Shown: one piece after another, positions 1 to 7,934 of the stretch
Layout of the letters: every line of letters begins with the position of its first letter
Position numbering within the stretch: position 1 is the stretch's first letter
Program-made: the position numbers and the translations under genes
Notes under the pieces: generated by a model
Seen by the model: only the letters and a program-made list of their open reading frames with translations
Told to the model about the DNA's origin: nothing
Databases searched by the model: none
Virus record (IMG/VR): IMGVR_UViG_3300025889_000976
Coordinates: 1-23,372 of that record
DNA from: a virus
Length of the DNA: 23,372 nt
Reading direction: 5' to 3' (one strand)

Positions 1-923
1 AAGGCAAGAAACCGTTCCGCAACCATTTGAGTTTGCGAAATAGACTCGCGTTTTGCGCCGTCTGCTAACTTCCATCCCGGCACCTCGTTGCCGACCGCAA
101 TGCGTCGCCTCGCTTCAGCCCGACAAGCGTCGATGACAGCTTCGGCTTGTGCAGCCTTTAGCAGAAAGTCACCGAGCGTCTGACTGTTCAACGCAAACGC
201 AAGCTGACTCGGCGTGATGTCTGGCGGCATTACCTCAAGAGGGCCAGCCAATGCAGCGGAACGGGCCTCTGGGCAAATCGTTTTGCCTCGGCAATAGCGA
301 CACGCAGCCGCAGATGGAACGCGCCTAGAATCGGCTTCTAGGATGCTTCCCATGATGCAGACACTTTCGGCTACAGCAGCAGCAATGTCCGCAGTTTCGT
401 AAAGCGCAACGCTCGGTGCGCCCGTAAACGGCTGGATGATCGCAACCCAGATGGTCTTGAACGCTGACCGCCAAGTCTGGTCGACCAGCGCAACCAAACA
501 GCGCAACTGCTGATTCTCGGCAGCAGACTCGACAGCATTGCGTCCCGTCTTGTAGTCGATAATCAGGGCAACATCGCCTTGGCAGTAGACCACATCGGGC
601 TTACCGGACCATCGCTTGTTGCCAGACGAATCTAGCCACCAGAGACGTTGTTCGCGGAAGTCAGCAACCTGTAAGTCCCGCTTAAAAGTTGCGGCCAGCA
701 GATTGGTTTCGTGCGCACGAATCTGGTCGACGATTGATTGTTCTTCCTCGGTCAGATTCGGAACGTGTTCGTGAGCCAGCACTGCATGAATCCGAGTGCC
801 GATATTGGCATCTTCGCTGGCCGGTTCTTCTGGTGCCTGTTGTTCCATGCGCCAGCTACCGGGACAAAGTGCATACCTGCCTGATGCAGAGGCACTAGGC
901 AGACCAAGACGTTCGTCACTCAT
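1..923 (-). CDS. PD-(D/E)XK nuclease, DUF2800-like, partial at left edge
   Basis: An open frame of 307 codons starts at ATG 923 and runs off the left edge without a stop. It matches the DUF2800/RecB-like nuclease plan. The N-terminal part has CPGS (C20) and GTRIH (H46), then GKPD (107-110) and IIDYKTG (121-127, with D123 and K125), and a QQL segment near Q138. A C-terminal cluster C208, C211 and C217 in CRYCRGKTICP, together with C20, is arranged like the 4Fe-4S cysteines of Cas4/AddB-type nucleases. The likely role is a phage exonuclease working with the RecT-type protein just upstream, whose last 8 bases it overlaps. This is the RecE/RecT pairing: one protein resects ends and the other anneals strands. 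The fold assignment is strong, but whether it acts as an exonuclease is inferred from the neighbour. The 3' end is not visible. Confidence 0.85.
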   Translation of the reverse strand, partial: MSDERLGLPSASASGRYALCPGSWRMEQQAPEEPASEDANIGTRIHAVLAHEHVPNLTEEEQSIVDQIRAHETNLLAATFKRDLQVADFREQRLWWLDSSGNKRWSGKPDVVYCQGDVALIIDYKTGRNAVESAAENQQLRCLVALVDQTWRSAFKTIWVAIIQPFTGAPSVALYETADIAAAVAESVCIMGSILEADSRRVPSAAACRYCRGKTICPEARSAALAGPLEVMPPDITPSQLAFALNSQTLGDFLLKAAQAEAVIDACRAEARRRIAVGNEVPGWKLADGAKRESISQTQMVAERFLA

Positions 924-1578
924 TGGTCGCCTCCGGTGCCGTGGTGGTGGTTTCGATGGAAGGCAATGCGGCAGGTTCAACCGGAGGAACCTCAACCTGC
1001 AACGGCTCTACCTTACGAAAGATGGGTTTAGTCGGGGTGACGTTGACCTGCACCTGTGGCAAGATGGATTCATCTTCGTCAGCAATGCCGCTGAATCCGA
1101 ATGCAATACGAGCGCACTGAATCAGTGCCTTGTGCCGCAACATACGGCGCGGATTGACCTTCCACGGCTCGGTGTTGCGACTGCATTCGGAGAAGTATTC
1201 TGTCACCTCAACCGGTCGCGTGCGATCTTTGAGGTAGATCGTCGCTGTGACCGAGAACGGTTTTGAATCTTTGTCCTCGGTGTGAAACGTGATGCCGTCA
1301 AACGACGGATGCCGATTCATAAGTTTTATCCAACCATCGACGCTAACGACCTGCGTGATGCCTCCGTTTCTACCCGGAAATGCATAGATTTCCTTGGTGA
1401 ACGGATTTAAATCGTACTGATTGGCCGTGACGACAAACGCAAGCAACTCTTCATTGCTCGCCTTGGGCATCAATGTCGCCCGCAGCGTGTCGAGCAACTT
1501 GGTTGGTTCCACGTGGAACTTTTGGGCCATTACGGACAGCGCGGACTGCTTGGTCTGCGGGATTAGTTCTTTCGTCAT
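916..1578 (-). CDS. recT: RecT/Bet-family single-strand annealing protein
   Basis: A 220-aa protein read from ATG 1578. The core is typical of phage Bet/RecT: NQYDLNPFTKEIYAFPGRNG followed by VVSVDGWIKLMNRHP and a WKVNPRRMLRHKALIQCAR segment with IAFGFSGI. The C-terminal 50 residues are a proline/threonine/glutamate-rich tail. Such proteins bind single-stranded DNA and anneal complementary strands during phage recombination and replication. The frame stays open to an ATG at 1623, but the extra 15 residues lie over a conserved-looking part of another frame, so 1578 is preferred. A purine stretch (AAGAAAGT) just before ATG 1578 could act as a weak ribosome binding site. The next gene is the nuclease, which starts inside this gene's last codons. 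Confidence 0.88.
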   Translation of the reverse strand: MTKELIPQTKQSALSVMAQKFHVEPTKLLDTLRATLMPKASNEELLAFVVTANQYDLNPFTKEIYAFPGRNGGITQVVSVDGWIKLMNRHPSFDGITFHTEDKDSKPFSVTATIYLKDRTRPVEVTEYFSECSRNTEPWKVNPRRMLRHKALIQCARIAFGFSGIADEDESILPQVQVNVTPTKPIFRKVEPLQVEVPPVEPAALPSIETTTTAPEATNE

Positions 1579-1714
1579 ACTTTCTTGGTCTTCCGCCTTT
1601 GCGTCCGTTGATTCGTGACGCATTGGCTTTTGCCGGTGAAGTCACCTTGCCTAGCTCCCTGCCCATCTGGGAGGGACTCGCACTAAACTCATGCTGACAG
1701 GCTGGGCATTTCAT
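1451..1714 (-). CDS. small GGRPRK-motif protein with one CxxC knuckle (uncertain)
   Basis: An 87-aa frame from ATG 1714. It begins MKCPACQHEF, a single CxxC knuckle, and continues with GKVTSPAKANASRINGRKGGRPRKY. The run of SPAKA, asparagine/glycine/lysine and GGRPRK is a recurrent ending of small phage and bacterial proteins of unknown function, possibly DNA-binding. Homologues usually stop soon after GGRPRK. Here the frame continues another 40 or so residues and overlaps the RecT-type gene by 128 bases, which is abnormal in this compact genome. The conserved-looking part is residues 1-45. The tail may reflect a lost stop codon or small indel. It sits just after the 123-base gap that separates the tail genes from the recombination genes, so it would be the first gene of that module. 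Confidence 0.42.
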   Translation of the reverse strand: MKCPACQHEFSASPSQMGRELGKVTSPAKANASRINGRKGGRPRKYDERTNPADQAVRAVRNGPKVPRGTNQVARHAAGDIDAQGEQ

Positions 1715-1837
1715 CGACGAGCAACTCTTAACCCAACGACAGGTTGAAGCAACCAAAATCGTTTTTTTTATTGCGAACCCATCATTGTCTAAGGTTTCGC
1801 GAGAAATCGACGTATGTGATCGTCGTTGTCCAAGGAA

Positions 1838-4468
1838 TCACTTGAGATCGACATATCTGATTGATCCGTAGAGTTGCTTGGAAACCCCCGGACCAAAGCT
1901 CACGGAATCGACGTAACTTGCAACTTGAACCGTCTCGCTGGCCGAATAGGACCGTTCCTCAAATCGACGCGTTGGAGTCAGCAGATCGTCGACGGTATCA
2001 AAATTGTATGAGTTGAAACCATAGGATTTACAATATGCAGCAAGATCCTCTGCAGCCACCCAATAATCATATGTACCAGCAGGAAAGGGAGGTGGAAGTG
2101 CTTGCCTATAGGCTGGAATACCGTTCGTCAGAAGCTGATCGTATTGAGCTTCAGTTAAGGAAAAAGCTCTCCTGCCGCTCGTATCCGATGAACCCGTGTT
2201 GTAGGTATCAACAAGATTTTTTAATGGAATTCCGCCAATCAACGGAACATTCTCATTTCCCATACACATTGGTATGGCTTTAGTCCAAGCATCAACCGCC
2301 CATTCAATCAGATTCCAAAGCCAAGCAGATTTTGGAATCTTGTGAAATATTGGACCCGTTCCACCATCTTGAGTCACAAGAGACGGAACGTATGGAAGAT
2401 TAAAATACTGTCCGGTTTCTTTGTAATTGATTTGAGCAATGTTATAGTCATTCCCAAGCGTAACGGTGCCAGCAATCCCAGCCATTTGCGGATCGTCTAA
2501 AGACCTAAAAACATCGTCTCTGACTAATGGAGGTATTGCTGTGGTTGTTTGAATTTGAGTCTGAAGCGTTTTGTCAGGTTGCCCCAAAATTCTAACTTTG
2601 GCGTCTTTGCCACTATATGCACCCCATTTATTGATCCAGAAATCGGCACCACCCGTCGATACGGACAATATTCTAGAAAGCTCCGCGTCGTATACCGAGG
2701 ACGCAAAACCCCATGGTCCATTTGGTGGAACAAATGCCGCATTGATACCGCTGCTAGTTAAAACCGGAAGAGTTTTTTCGTAATATACCGAAGATGACAA
2801 AACGTGAAACAAATAGGTTCTGACACTCGACACATATTTGGTTGTCGACAAAGAAGGCGGACCATCACCAGCCATTCTGTATTTAATGAACAAATCTCCA
2901 ACAAAAGCTCTGTACTCGTATCCTGCAATTTCGTCGAATGCCAAATTGTTCCAAGCTTGTATTTGCAATCCACTTACAGCGGAACAGCAAAGACCCAACG
3001 GGGTCATTGTAAATTTAGAAATAACAGCATCTGATACAGATTCGAAATCTTCTATCGATGTATAGTAACCTTCCTCGACCGCTATTCGTTTCCTGAGGGT
3101 TGCGATGGATTCAAACCAATCTGGAACATTTGTTGGAATCCATCCAATAGTTGAATTGTGGTTTTCGGTTTGATATGTAGCAGGATAAAATGTGCTGACA
3201 GACAAACCTGCTGGAGGAATTGACCAGTACAAATTTGATGTTCCACCAATAAATACGTTACAATCTACCGGATAGATTGTGATTGTGGCACTTGGATTTT
3301 TAGGCGTTAGCAACAATTCACCGTGCGATTGTGATACGTCTAGACCTATGTCGTCGAGATCACCCAAAAAATCTTCCACGCCATCAAAAGCCTTGAAATA
3401 GGAATTGGTTACAATAGATCCAATCGACTCTACAACCTTTGCTCTTCCCCAAGTAAATACGCAATCTCCTATGAAATTGCTGTCGATTACTGGATCAGCG
3501 TATGATTTCGGATATGTTTTGAGAATGTCAAAACGGCGGTCTGGATCAAGTTGTGCGTACAGAGCGTTCTGCCATGTAAAAATAATAAATGGATTGGCAA
3601 TGTTATTTGCTGAAGCGGAGCGTTCTATTGCCATGAACGATCCAGCTATTGATGAAGGAGGCCCACCAGAAAAATAAGGAACGTCACGCGATACATATGG
3701 GAAGAAATACCTGCATGCAGTTCCGTCTGGCCAAGAAGTTATCCATTTACCATCGACATTTCTTCTAAACGATTTGCAAGATGATGGCTCAATCGAAATT
3801 GTGACAGATGAACCATCTGGAATCTGCAAATCGACATACAAAGTCGAAGCGTTGCAGTTGTGTATTCTGTAGCAATCGTATCGTTGATACGTATTTTTGA
3901 TTAGGAAATCAGAGAATCCTTCAATGTAGATATCAGCAACCGCCGTTTCGTGTTTGTGTATTCTAGATGGCGGAAATCTTGGCGACATCCCCAAGCTGCC
4001 GTTAACCAATGATGTTTGCGCGGTATTGGGCGGGTCCCATCCTAAATGCACATCATATTGTTTTCCGTCGATCTCTCGTTTTAGAAGTTCAAACGAAAAG
4101 TGAATTTGTTTGATGTCAACATTTACACCTGCGCCAGATGGAAGATATCTGTCTACATAGACCTGCCCTCCATTAACATCTAGAAATTTGCTTTCTAATT
4201 TTGAAAGCTCAATGTAAGCGTTGCCCTGATCGTAATTTTCAAGATAAGCGTCTGGGCCGGCAAGTCTTCTGCAAGTAGCCGGATCTCTTCTGTACTGATA
4301 AATTACACCATAAGGAACATTCAGCCCGTAATTTCCTGATGATATGCTGCCGAATAGTGGGCTTAAACCATTGAGAGCCAAAAAACACTTTTTGTCGAAA
4401 CGAGAGTACAACCCATTCAGGTTGCTAGCGTTGAACATTTTGTCACGCTTATCCAACGCAAACGGCAT
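1838..4468 (-). CDS. large unrecognised virion protein, probably tail tip / receptor binding
   Basis: An 876-aa protein with no family I recognise. It has no signal peptide, membrane segment or coiled coil, and is rich in Tyr, Trp, Phe, Ser and Asn with many short beta-prone stretches, as in phage adhesins and tail-tip proteins. Cysteines are scattered, including a CC pair near the middle (LGLCCSAV). It is the longest gene in the window and the last of the tail block. That position is usually held by the tail-tip hub or host-specificity protein (lambda J position), but no J-like motif is apparent. Base composition is lower in GC than the head genes. The start at ATG 4468 lies 3 bases past the preceding stop. 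An in-frame ATG at 4438 is an alternative. The adhesin role is inferred from position and composition only. Confidence 0.8.
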   Translation of the reverse strand: MPFALDKRDKMFNASNLNGLYSRFDKKCFLALNGLSPLFGSISSGNYGLNVPYGVIYQYRRDPATCRRLAGPDAYLENYDQGNAYIELSKLESKFLDVNGGQVYVDRYLPSGAGVNVDIKQIHFSFELLKREIDGKQYDVHLGWDPPNTAQTSLVNGSLGMSPRFPPSRIHKHETAVADIYIEGFSDFLIKNTYQRYDCYRIHNCNASTLYVDLQIPDGSSVTISIEPSSCKSFRRNVDGKWITSWPDGTACRYFFPYVSRDVPYFSGGPPSSIAGSFMAIERSASANNIANPFIIFTWQNALYAQLDPDRRFDILKTYPKSYADPVIDSNFIGDCVFTWGRAKVVESIGSIVTNSYFKAFDGVEDFLGDLDDIGLDVSQSHGELLLTPKNPSATITIYPVDCNVFIGGTSNLYWSIPPAGLSVSTFYPATYQTENHNSTIGWIPTNVPDWFESIATLRKRIAVEEGYYTSIEDFESVSDAVISKFTMTPLGLCCSAVSGLQIQAWNNLAFDEIAGYEYRAFVGDLFIKYRMAGDGPPSLSTTKYVSSVRTYLFHVLSSSVYYEKTLPVLTSSGINAAFVPPNGPWGFASSVYDAELSRILSVSTGGADFWINKWGAYSGKDAKVRILGQPDKTLQTQIQTTTAIPPLVRDDVFRSLDDPQMAGIAGTVTLGNDYNIAQINYKETGQYFNLPYVPSLVTQDGGTGPIFHKIPKSAWLWNLIEWAVDAWTKAIPMCMGNENVPLIGGIPLKNLVDTYNTGSSDTSGRRAFSLTEAQYDQLLTNGIPAYRQALPPPFPAGTYDYWVAAEDLAAYCKSYGFNSYNFDTVDDLLTPTRRFEERSYSASETVQVASYVDSVSFGPGVSKQLYGSIRYVDLK

Positions 4469-4471
4469 ACA

Positions 4472-4687
4472 TCAATAAAACCAAGATTCTTCAGAAGTTT
4501 CGACAACAGTCTTTCCAATAGGCTGCTTAATCTTTAACACAGTTCCATTTGGCGTCTGCTCAATGGCTTGATCTGGACCGGCTACAAGCTGGATTTTACG
4601 AACCACATCAATTAGTTGATTGATAGCCCGAGCGTGTTCCGTTTTAAGACCACGCTCCGCAACCTTTGCTGGAAGTGTGACGGCCAT
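4472..4687 (-). CDS. small hypothetical protein in tail operon (71 aa)
   Basis: A 71-aa protein that starts in a TAATG overlap with the preceding gene and ends 3 bases before the 876-aa gene. It has a basic N-terminal helix region (KVAERGLKTEHARAINQLID) followed by a short beta-like segment (NGTVLKIKQPIG) and an aromatic end (ESWFY). I do not recognise the family. The pattern of a helical N-terminus plus an NGTVLKI strand resembles small phage proteins that accompany fibre or tip proteins, but this is only a resemblance. Tight spacing on both sides supports real expression as part of the tail-tip transcript. Confidence 0.7.
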   Translation of the reverse strand: MAVTLPAKVAERGLKTEHARAINQLIDVVRKIQLVAGPDQAIEQTPNGTVLKIKQPIGKTVVETSEESWFY

Positions 4688-5070
4688 TAGATTTCGCAGT
4701 ACTGCGACATGATTTTGATTGTGCCAGATGTAGAAGCAACTTGAACTTCGACTCCGCTAATAATTTGCGGAAGCAAAATGAACTGGCCGGCGGGTATCAA
4801 AATTGGTGTAACGTAGTTTGGATAAGTCGTCGCATCACGAAAACGCATTTGAATACCTTCCTGCGGGTCTAGATTTACCAGCAGCAATTTGTACGGCAGC
4901 GTAAGGTCGGTAGGTGTGTCGAGTGACTCCCAGCTACTACCAACATCTTGGGTTTGCTGCCCCATGTCTCGACCAGTCATGTTTGCGACTGCCGTCCATG
5001 TTTGCGAGTTGATGCTTGCCCCGCCTTTTGAAGCGTACAAGCGAGCAGCCATTTCGATTTCGTTTGCCAT
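4687..5070 (-). CDS. tail-region paralogue B (127 aa)
   Basis: This protein and the preceding 124-aa one are clear paralogues. Both begin MA-x-EI-x-M-x-ARLYASK-x-GA, carry DMG-x-QTQ, then LD-x-P-x-D-x-T-x-PYK-x-L and NLD, a PAG motif, and end in CEI. The family is not recognised. The content looks all-beta with no membrane segment, consistent with a structural virion protein. The start ATG 5070 follows the previous stop by 12 bases with an A/C-rich leader (CCAACACCAGCC) and no Shine-Dalgarno. It lies between the tape measure and the 876-aa tip protein, so a role in the tail tip or as a tail decoration is likely but inferred. Confidence 0.75.
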   Translation of the reverse strand: MANEIEMAARLYASKGGASINSQTWTAVANMTGRDMGQQTQDVGSSWESLDTPTDLTLPYKLLLVNLDPQEGIQMRFRDATTYPNYVTPILIPAGQFILLPQIISGVEVQVASTSGTIKIMSQYCEI

Positions 5071-5082
5071 GGCTGGTGTTGG

Positions 5083-5457
5083 TTAGATCTCGCAGAACGT
5101 CGCTTGAATCGTGACGGCTGAAGTGTTGGCGATTAGATACAGATTTGTATTGATATACGGAATCAACATCGTCTCACCAGCAGGAAGCCGCATTGTTCCA
5201 GCACCTGCAGCAAAGCCAGACGTAAAGGAAAGCTCGACGTAGTTGGTGTTGTCGAGGTTTGAGATCAACACTTTATACGGACTCGTAACGTCAACGGGAA
5301 CGTCTAGCGTTTCGGATGCACCAGTACCGATGGATTGGGTCTGGGAACCCATGTCGGTTCCAACCATCGTCGCAGACTTGGTGTAGGTTACGCTCGGAAG
5401 GTAGGCCCCGTTTTTCGAGGCATACAGTCGAGCCGTCATTTGAATTTCGTCAGCCAT
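5083..5457 (-). CDS. tail-region paralogue A (124 aa)
   Basis: First copy of the tandem pair. It shares the N-terminal ARLYASK motif, the DMG-x-QTQ motif, the LDVPVDVTSPYK region and the CEI terminus with the 127-aa copy. The middle (residues about 72-105) is the most diverged. It is beta-rich with small residues and no signal peptide. The start ATG 5457 lies 9 bases after the stop of the 280-aa gene, with leader TAACACACC and no Shine-Dalgarno. The two copies may form a hetero-oligomer or provide alternative subunits of a tip or decoration ring, which is inference. A fresh duplication would be more similar, so this pair is old. Confidence 0.75.
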   Translation of the reverse strand: MADEIQMTARLYASKNGAYLPSVTYTKSATMVGTDMGSQTQSIGTGASETLDVPVDVTSPYKVLISNLDNTNYVELSFTSGFAAGAGTMRLPAGETMLIPYINTNLYLIANTSAVTIQATFCEI

Positions 5458-5466
5458 GGTGTGTTA

Positions 5467-6309
5467 TTAGGTTGGTGGGTTGTAAGGATACGCAAAAAGG
5501 TCCCAAGCAGCAAATGTCCAAGTCTCATTTCGTTCAACTTGGTTTGTCTTGATAATCAGTGAAGTTGAATCGTTTGTTTTAAGCCAACTCCAAGCCGTTC
5601 CATCAGGGGTCAAATTCGGATCAAATGGAGGTTTTGGCATCATGGTCCTTACCGAAGCAGGAAAACTGTTTCTGTCTGCAAGAACCTCTCCGCTGTAGAC
5701 TGAAGAAATAATCGGCGGCGTTGCAGGAAGTCCATTACGAGCGGAGAACGAGGAGACGCGAGTCAGAGACACTCGGCTCGTTTGGAAGCTGTCTTGACCC
5801 CTTGCAAGTCGAATAACCAACTGGCTCGCAAGCGGGAACTGAGACTCCAAAAACGTCAGCTTGTTGTTTTTTGGGTCTTCACCAGCAAGCTTGATGGCAG
5901 AGAAGTAATCAGCCTCAGTTGCTCCAGATCCGAATGTCGTGACGAATCGCTTAGCTTCAGCCCTGACGTAAGGAAGCGCAAAGAGCGATGCATCAATATA
6001 CTCGGTGCGAAACTCGAAACGGGTCGTTGGTTCTTCCTGAAAAGTATCGACTGGTGCGAGCGGATCATTAGGGTCAATCTGACTACCTGCAAACGTGACA
6101 GTCGCTTCAGAATACGGACCGTCCTCGTTGATTTGATATTTTCCACCAGCAGCGACCCAATTAACAGAAGCAGCGCGGAGAGCATCTTTGCTCCCACGAT
6201 ACTTGTAAGTGATGTATCGACCAGTGCCATCCCCGTTATTGTATTGGCGAGAGACTTCGATGTATCCAGTTGAAACTGGAACAATTATGTCTGTCTTGAT
6301 CGTTGCCAT
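5467..6309 (-). CDS. tail protein downstream of tape measure (280 aa)
   Basis: A 280-aa protein starting one base after the stop of the tape measure gene. The N-terminus (MATIKTDIIVPVSTGYIEVS) and a YITYKYRGSKDALRAA segment are beta-rich. A middle segment has EFRTEYIDASLFALPYVRAE. It ends with a W-rich stretch (ETWTFAAWDLFAYPY). I do not recognise a named family. Immediate downstream position relative to the tape measure is where distal tail proteins (lambda M/L, Dit-like) are encoded, so a distal-tail role is the best guess. Strong co-transcription with the tape measure is evident from spacing. Confidence 0.72.
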   Translation of the reverse strand: MATIKTDIIVPVSTGYIEVSRQYNNGDGTGRYITYKYRGSKDALRAASVNWVAAGGKYQINEDGPYSEATVTFAGSQIDPNDPLAPVDTFQEEPTTRFEFRTEYIDASLFALPYVRAEAKRFVTTFGSGATEADYFSAIKLAGEDPKNNKLTFLESQFPLASQLVIRLARGQDSFQTSRVSLTRVSSFSARNGLPATPPIISSVYSGEVLADRNSFPASVRTMMPKPPFDPNLTPDGTAWSWLKTNDSTSLIIKTNQVERNETWTFAAWDLFAYPYNPPT

Positions 6310-6310
6310 A

Positions 6311-7381
6311 TTACTCCTGAGAAATACGGTCAGCCGTTTTTCCGGTATTCTTCACGATTTGTTTCAACTGCAACGTCTGTTCAATGGCTTGTCTAATAGC
6401 AGTGTCTTGTGCCGATTGAAATCCAGTAAACCCGCCTATTCTTGCTAAATCAGACTGCGCTCCACCGAGAGTAAATGCTGCACCCTTAATCCTTTCGTAT
6501 TCTGGTTGACCGATTGGAGGAGGCAAAACTGGCGATGGTCCCGCTGGCGGTATCGGCTTGTTCCCAGCGGCTACAGCAATCCCTGCAGCAGCACCGGGCA
6601 GATTACCAAGCATCGTCATTCCAATCTGGCTAGGAGTAACCTTTGGAAACGCTTTTGAAAGAGCCGTACTTTCGTCTCCAAGATATTTAATGGTGTCAGC
6701 AGTAATCTTCAATCCATCAGCCAATGGCTTAGAAGCCAATGCCTTTAGAATTCTCCATTGTTCGTCAAGAACACTATTTGCGGATGCTAATGTTTTAATC
6801 GTGTCTTCGGAAATCAGTTCTCTTCCTTCAGTCGATTTGTAGTCTGCAAGAGCAGTAGCCGCAGCAGTCAATTTTGTACCATACAACTGATACATTGCTG
6901 CAGTCGTTTCAGCGGATTTACCAGAGTTCTTGTGAGCTATTGCTGCCTTGATTGCTCCATCAATCCCCTGCATTTGAACATCATTCAAATCATCAAGAGA
7001 CAAACCTAACTTCTTGAAAGTATCTATGGCCTTTTGGTCTCCAGAAGTAGCTTCCAATCTGGCTTCCTCAAACTTCTTGATTACAGACGATAGTTTTTCA
7101 AACGAGATGCCAGTTTCTGCCGACAATATTTGAAGTCGTTGAACCTGATCTGTTGTCAGATTCATCTGTTCGGCGAGGTTCTTGATCTCGTCAGCTACCG
7201 ACATCAAATGCTTGGCAAATCCGGTGAGTGCAGCAACCGACAACGCTTGTGTAAGTTTGCTTCCGATAGCCGATTTCAGATTATCGCCAAACTTGGTTGC
7301 TATGCTGGTCGCCTCTTTGAATCCAAGTTTCAAAGCGGTAGCATCCATTCCCAGCTTAACAAGAATGCCTAAGATGTTCAT
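6311..7381 (-). CDS. short tape measure protein
   Basis: A 356-aa, mostly alpha-helical protein following the tail tube and chaperone-position genes. The N-terminus (MNILGILVKLGMDATALKLG) matches the repeated phage tape-measure opening in which an L-G-x-D segment is followed by long amphipathic helices. Further on are helices such as EQMNLTTDQVQRLQILSAET and KLSSVIKKFEEAR, a small hydrophobic patch (LPGAAAGIAVAAG, about residues 259-271), a proline-rich hinge (PIPPAGPSPVLPPPIGQP) and a C-terminal glutamine/lysine helix. Tape measures set tail length at roughly 0.15 nm per residue, so this would give a tail near 50 nm, short for a siphovirus. No lysozyme or peptidase domain is visible. It starts one base after the preceding stop. 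Confidence 0.8.
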   Translation of the reverse strand: MNILGILVKLGMDATALKLGFKEATSIATKFGDNLKSAIGSKLTQALSVAALTGFAKHLMSVADEIKNLAEQMNLTTDQVQRLQILSAETGISFEKLSSVIKKFEEARLEATSGDQKAIDTFKKLGLSLDDLNDVQMQGIDGAIKAAIAHKNSGKSAETTAAMYQLYGTKLTAAATALADYKSTEGRELISEDTIKTLASANSVLDEQWRILKALASKPLADGLKITADTIKYLGDESTALSKAFPKVTPSQIGMTMLGNLPGAAAGIAVAAGNKPIPPAGPSPVLPPPIGQPEYERIKGAAFTLGGAQSDLARIGGFTGFQSAQDTAIRQAIEQTLQLKQIVKNTGKTADRISQE

Positions 7382-7382
7382 G

Positions 7383-7934
7383 TCAGTTGGCGTTCATGGC
7401 TTGCCAGATTGCTTCGCTTTGGCTGTCCCAAAGATCGACCTGCCCATGCAGTTCAGCGTGGGCAAGGATCAATCGTTCAGCGTCACCTATTGGCAAGTGG
7501 ATTACATCGTCAGCATTTAGGCCGACGTTGATGCATCCAACAAGCACACGTTCGGGCCAAGGCATTGCTGGCCGTTTTCGTGATTTACCGGCCTCCATTA
7601 GCACTTCTGGAGCGTTAGATTGTTCCTTCAACCAAAGAGAAAACCGATCGGACTCTTTGACCAAATTAAGTTGGGAAATCCGCTTCGACCAAACCCAGAG
7701 CAAAACAGATTTCCATTTGGATTTAATTGTCCGCACCGATTGCAATGGCGGTTGGGAACAAACCAACACGGCTTCCGCAAGATCCGCTGGGCTAATCATG
7801 CCGCCCATGACGTAAGGAGAACCGAGCCGTTGCAGCACAAGAGCGTGCCCAACGGTATACGGAACGAGCCGCAACCCGAGCACCTCTGGAGGTTCTGGGC
7901 CGGTCTCCGCTAGGATCTTGCAGAGTTGACTCAC
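7383..7934 (-). CDS. protein in tail assembly chaperone position (183 aa)
   Basis: A 183-aa protein starting with GTG in a GTGA overlap with the tail tube stop and ending one base before the tape measure start. This is the slot occupied by the tail assembly chaperones (lambda G/GT). The N-terminal part, including PPEVLGLRLVPYTVGHALVL and SPYVMGGMISPADLAEAVLV, resembles chaperone-like or gp14-like phage proteins that describe the residue range recognised on a tape measure. The C-terminus is helical with several Trp residues. No second overlapping frame long enough to form a frameshifted GT partner is seen. Function is inferred from position. Confidence 0.68.
   Translation of the reverse strand: MSQLCKILAETGPEPPEVLGLRLVPYTVGHALVLQRLGSPYVMGGMISPADLAEAVLVCSQPPLQSVRTIKSKWKSVLLWVWSKRISQLNLVKESDRFSLWLKEQSNAPEVLMEAGKSRKRPAMPWPERVLVGCINVGLNADDVIHLPIGDAERLILAHAELHGQVDLWDSQSEAIWQAMNAN

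Noticed and set aside
1757-1837. Possible promoter in the 123-base gap before the recombination genes, with a T-run at 1762-1769 on the plus strand.
   Set aside because: The gap is AT-rich, but no pair of -35 and -10 hexamers with good spacing could be found by eye. Start-site mapping would be needed.
5856-6284. A 142-codon minus-strand frame overlapping the 280-aa tail gene.
   Set aside because: It lies in a different frame fully within the 280-aa gene, has no motifs, and the 280-aa frame fits spacing to both neighbours.
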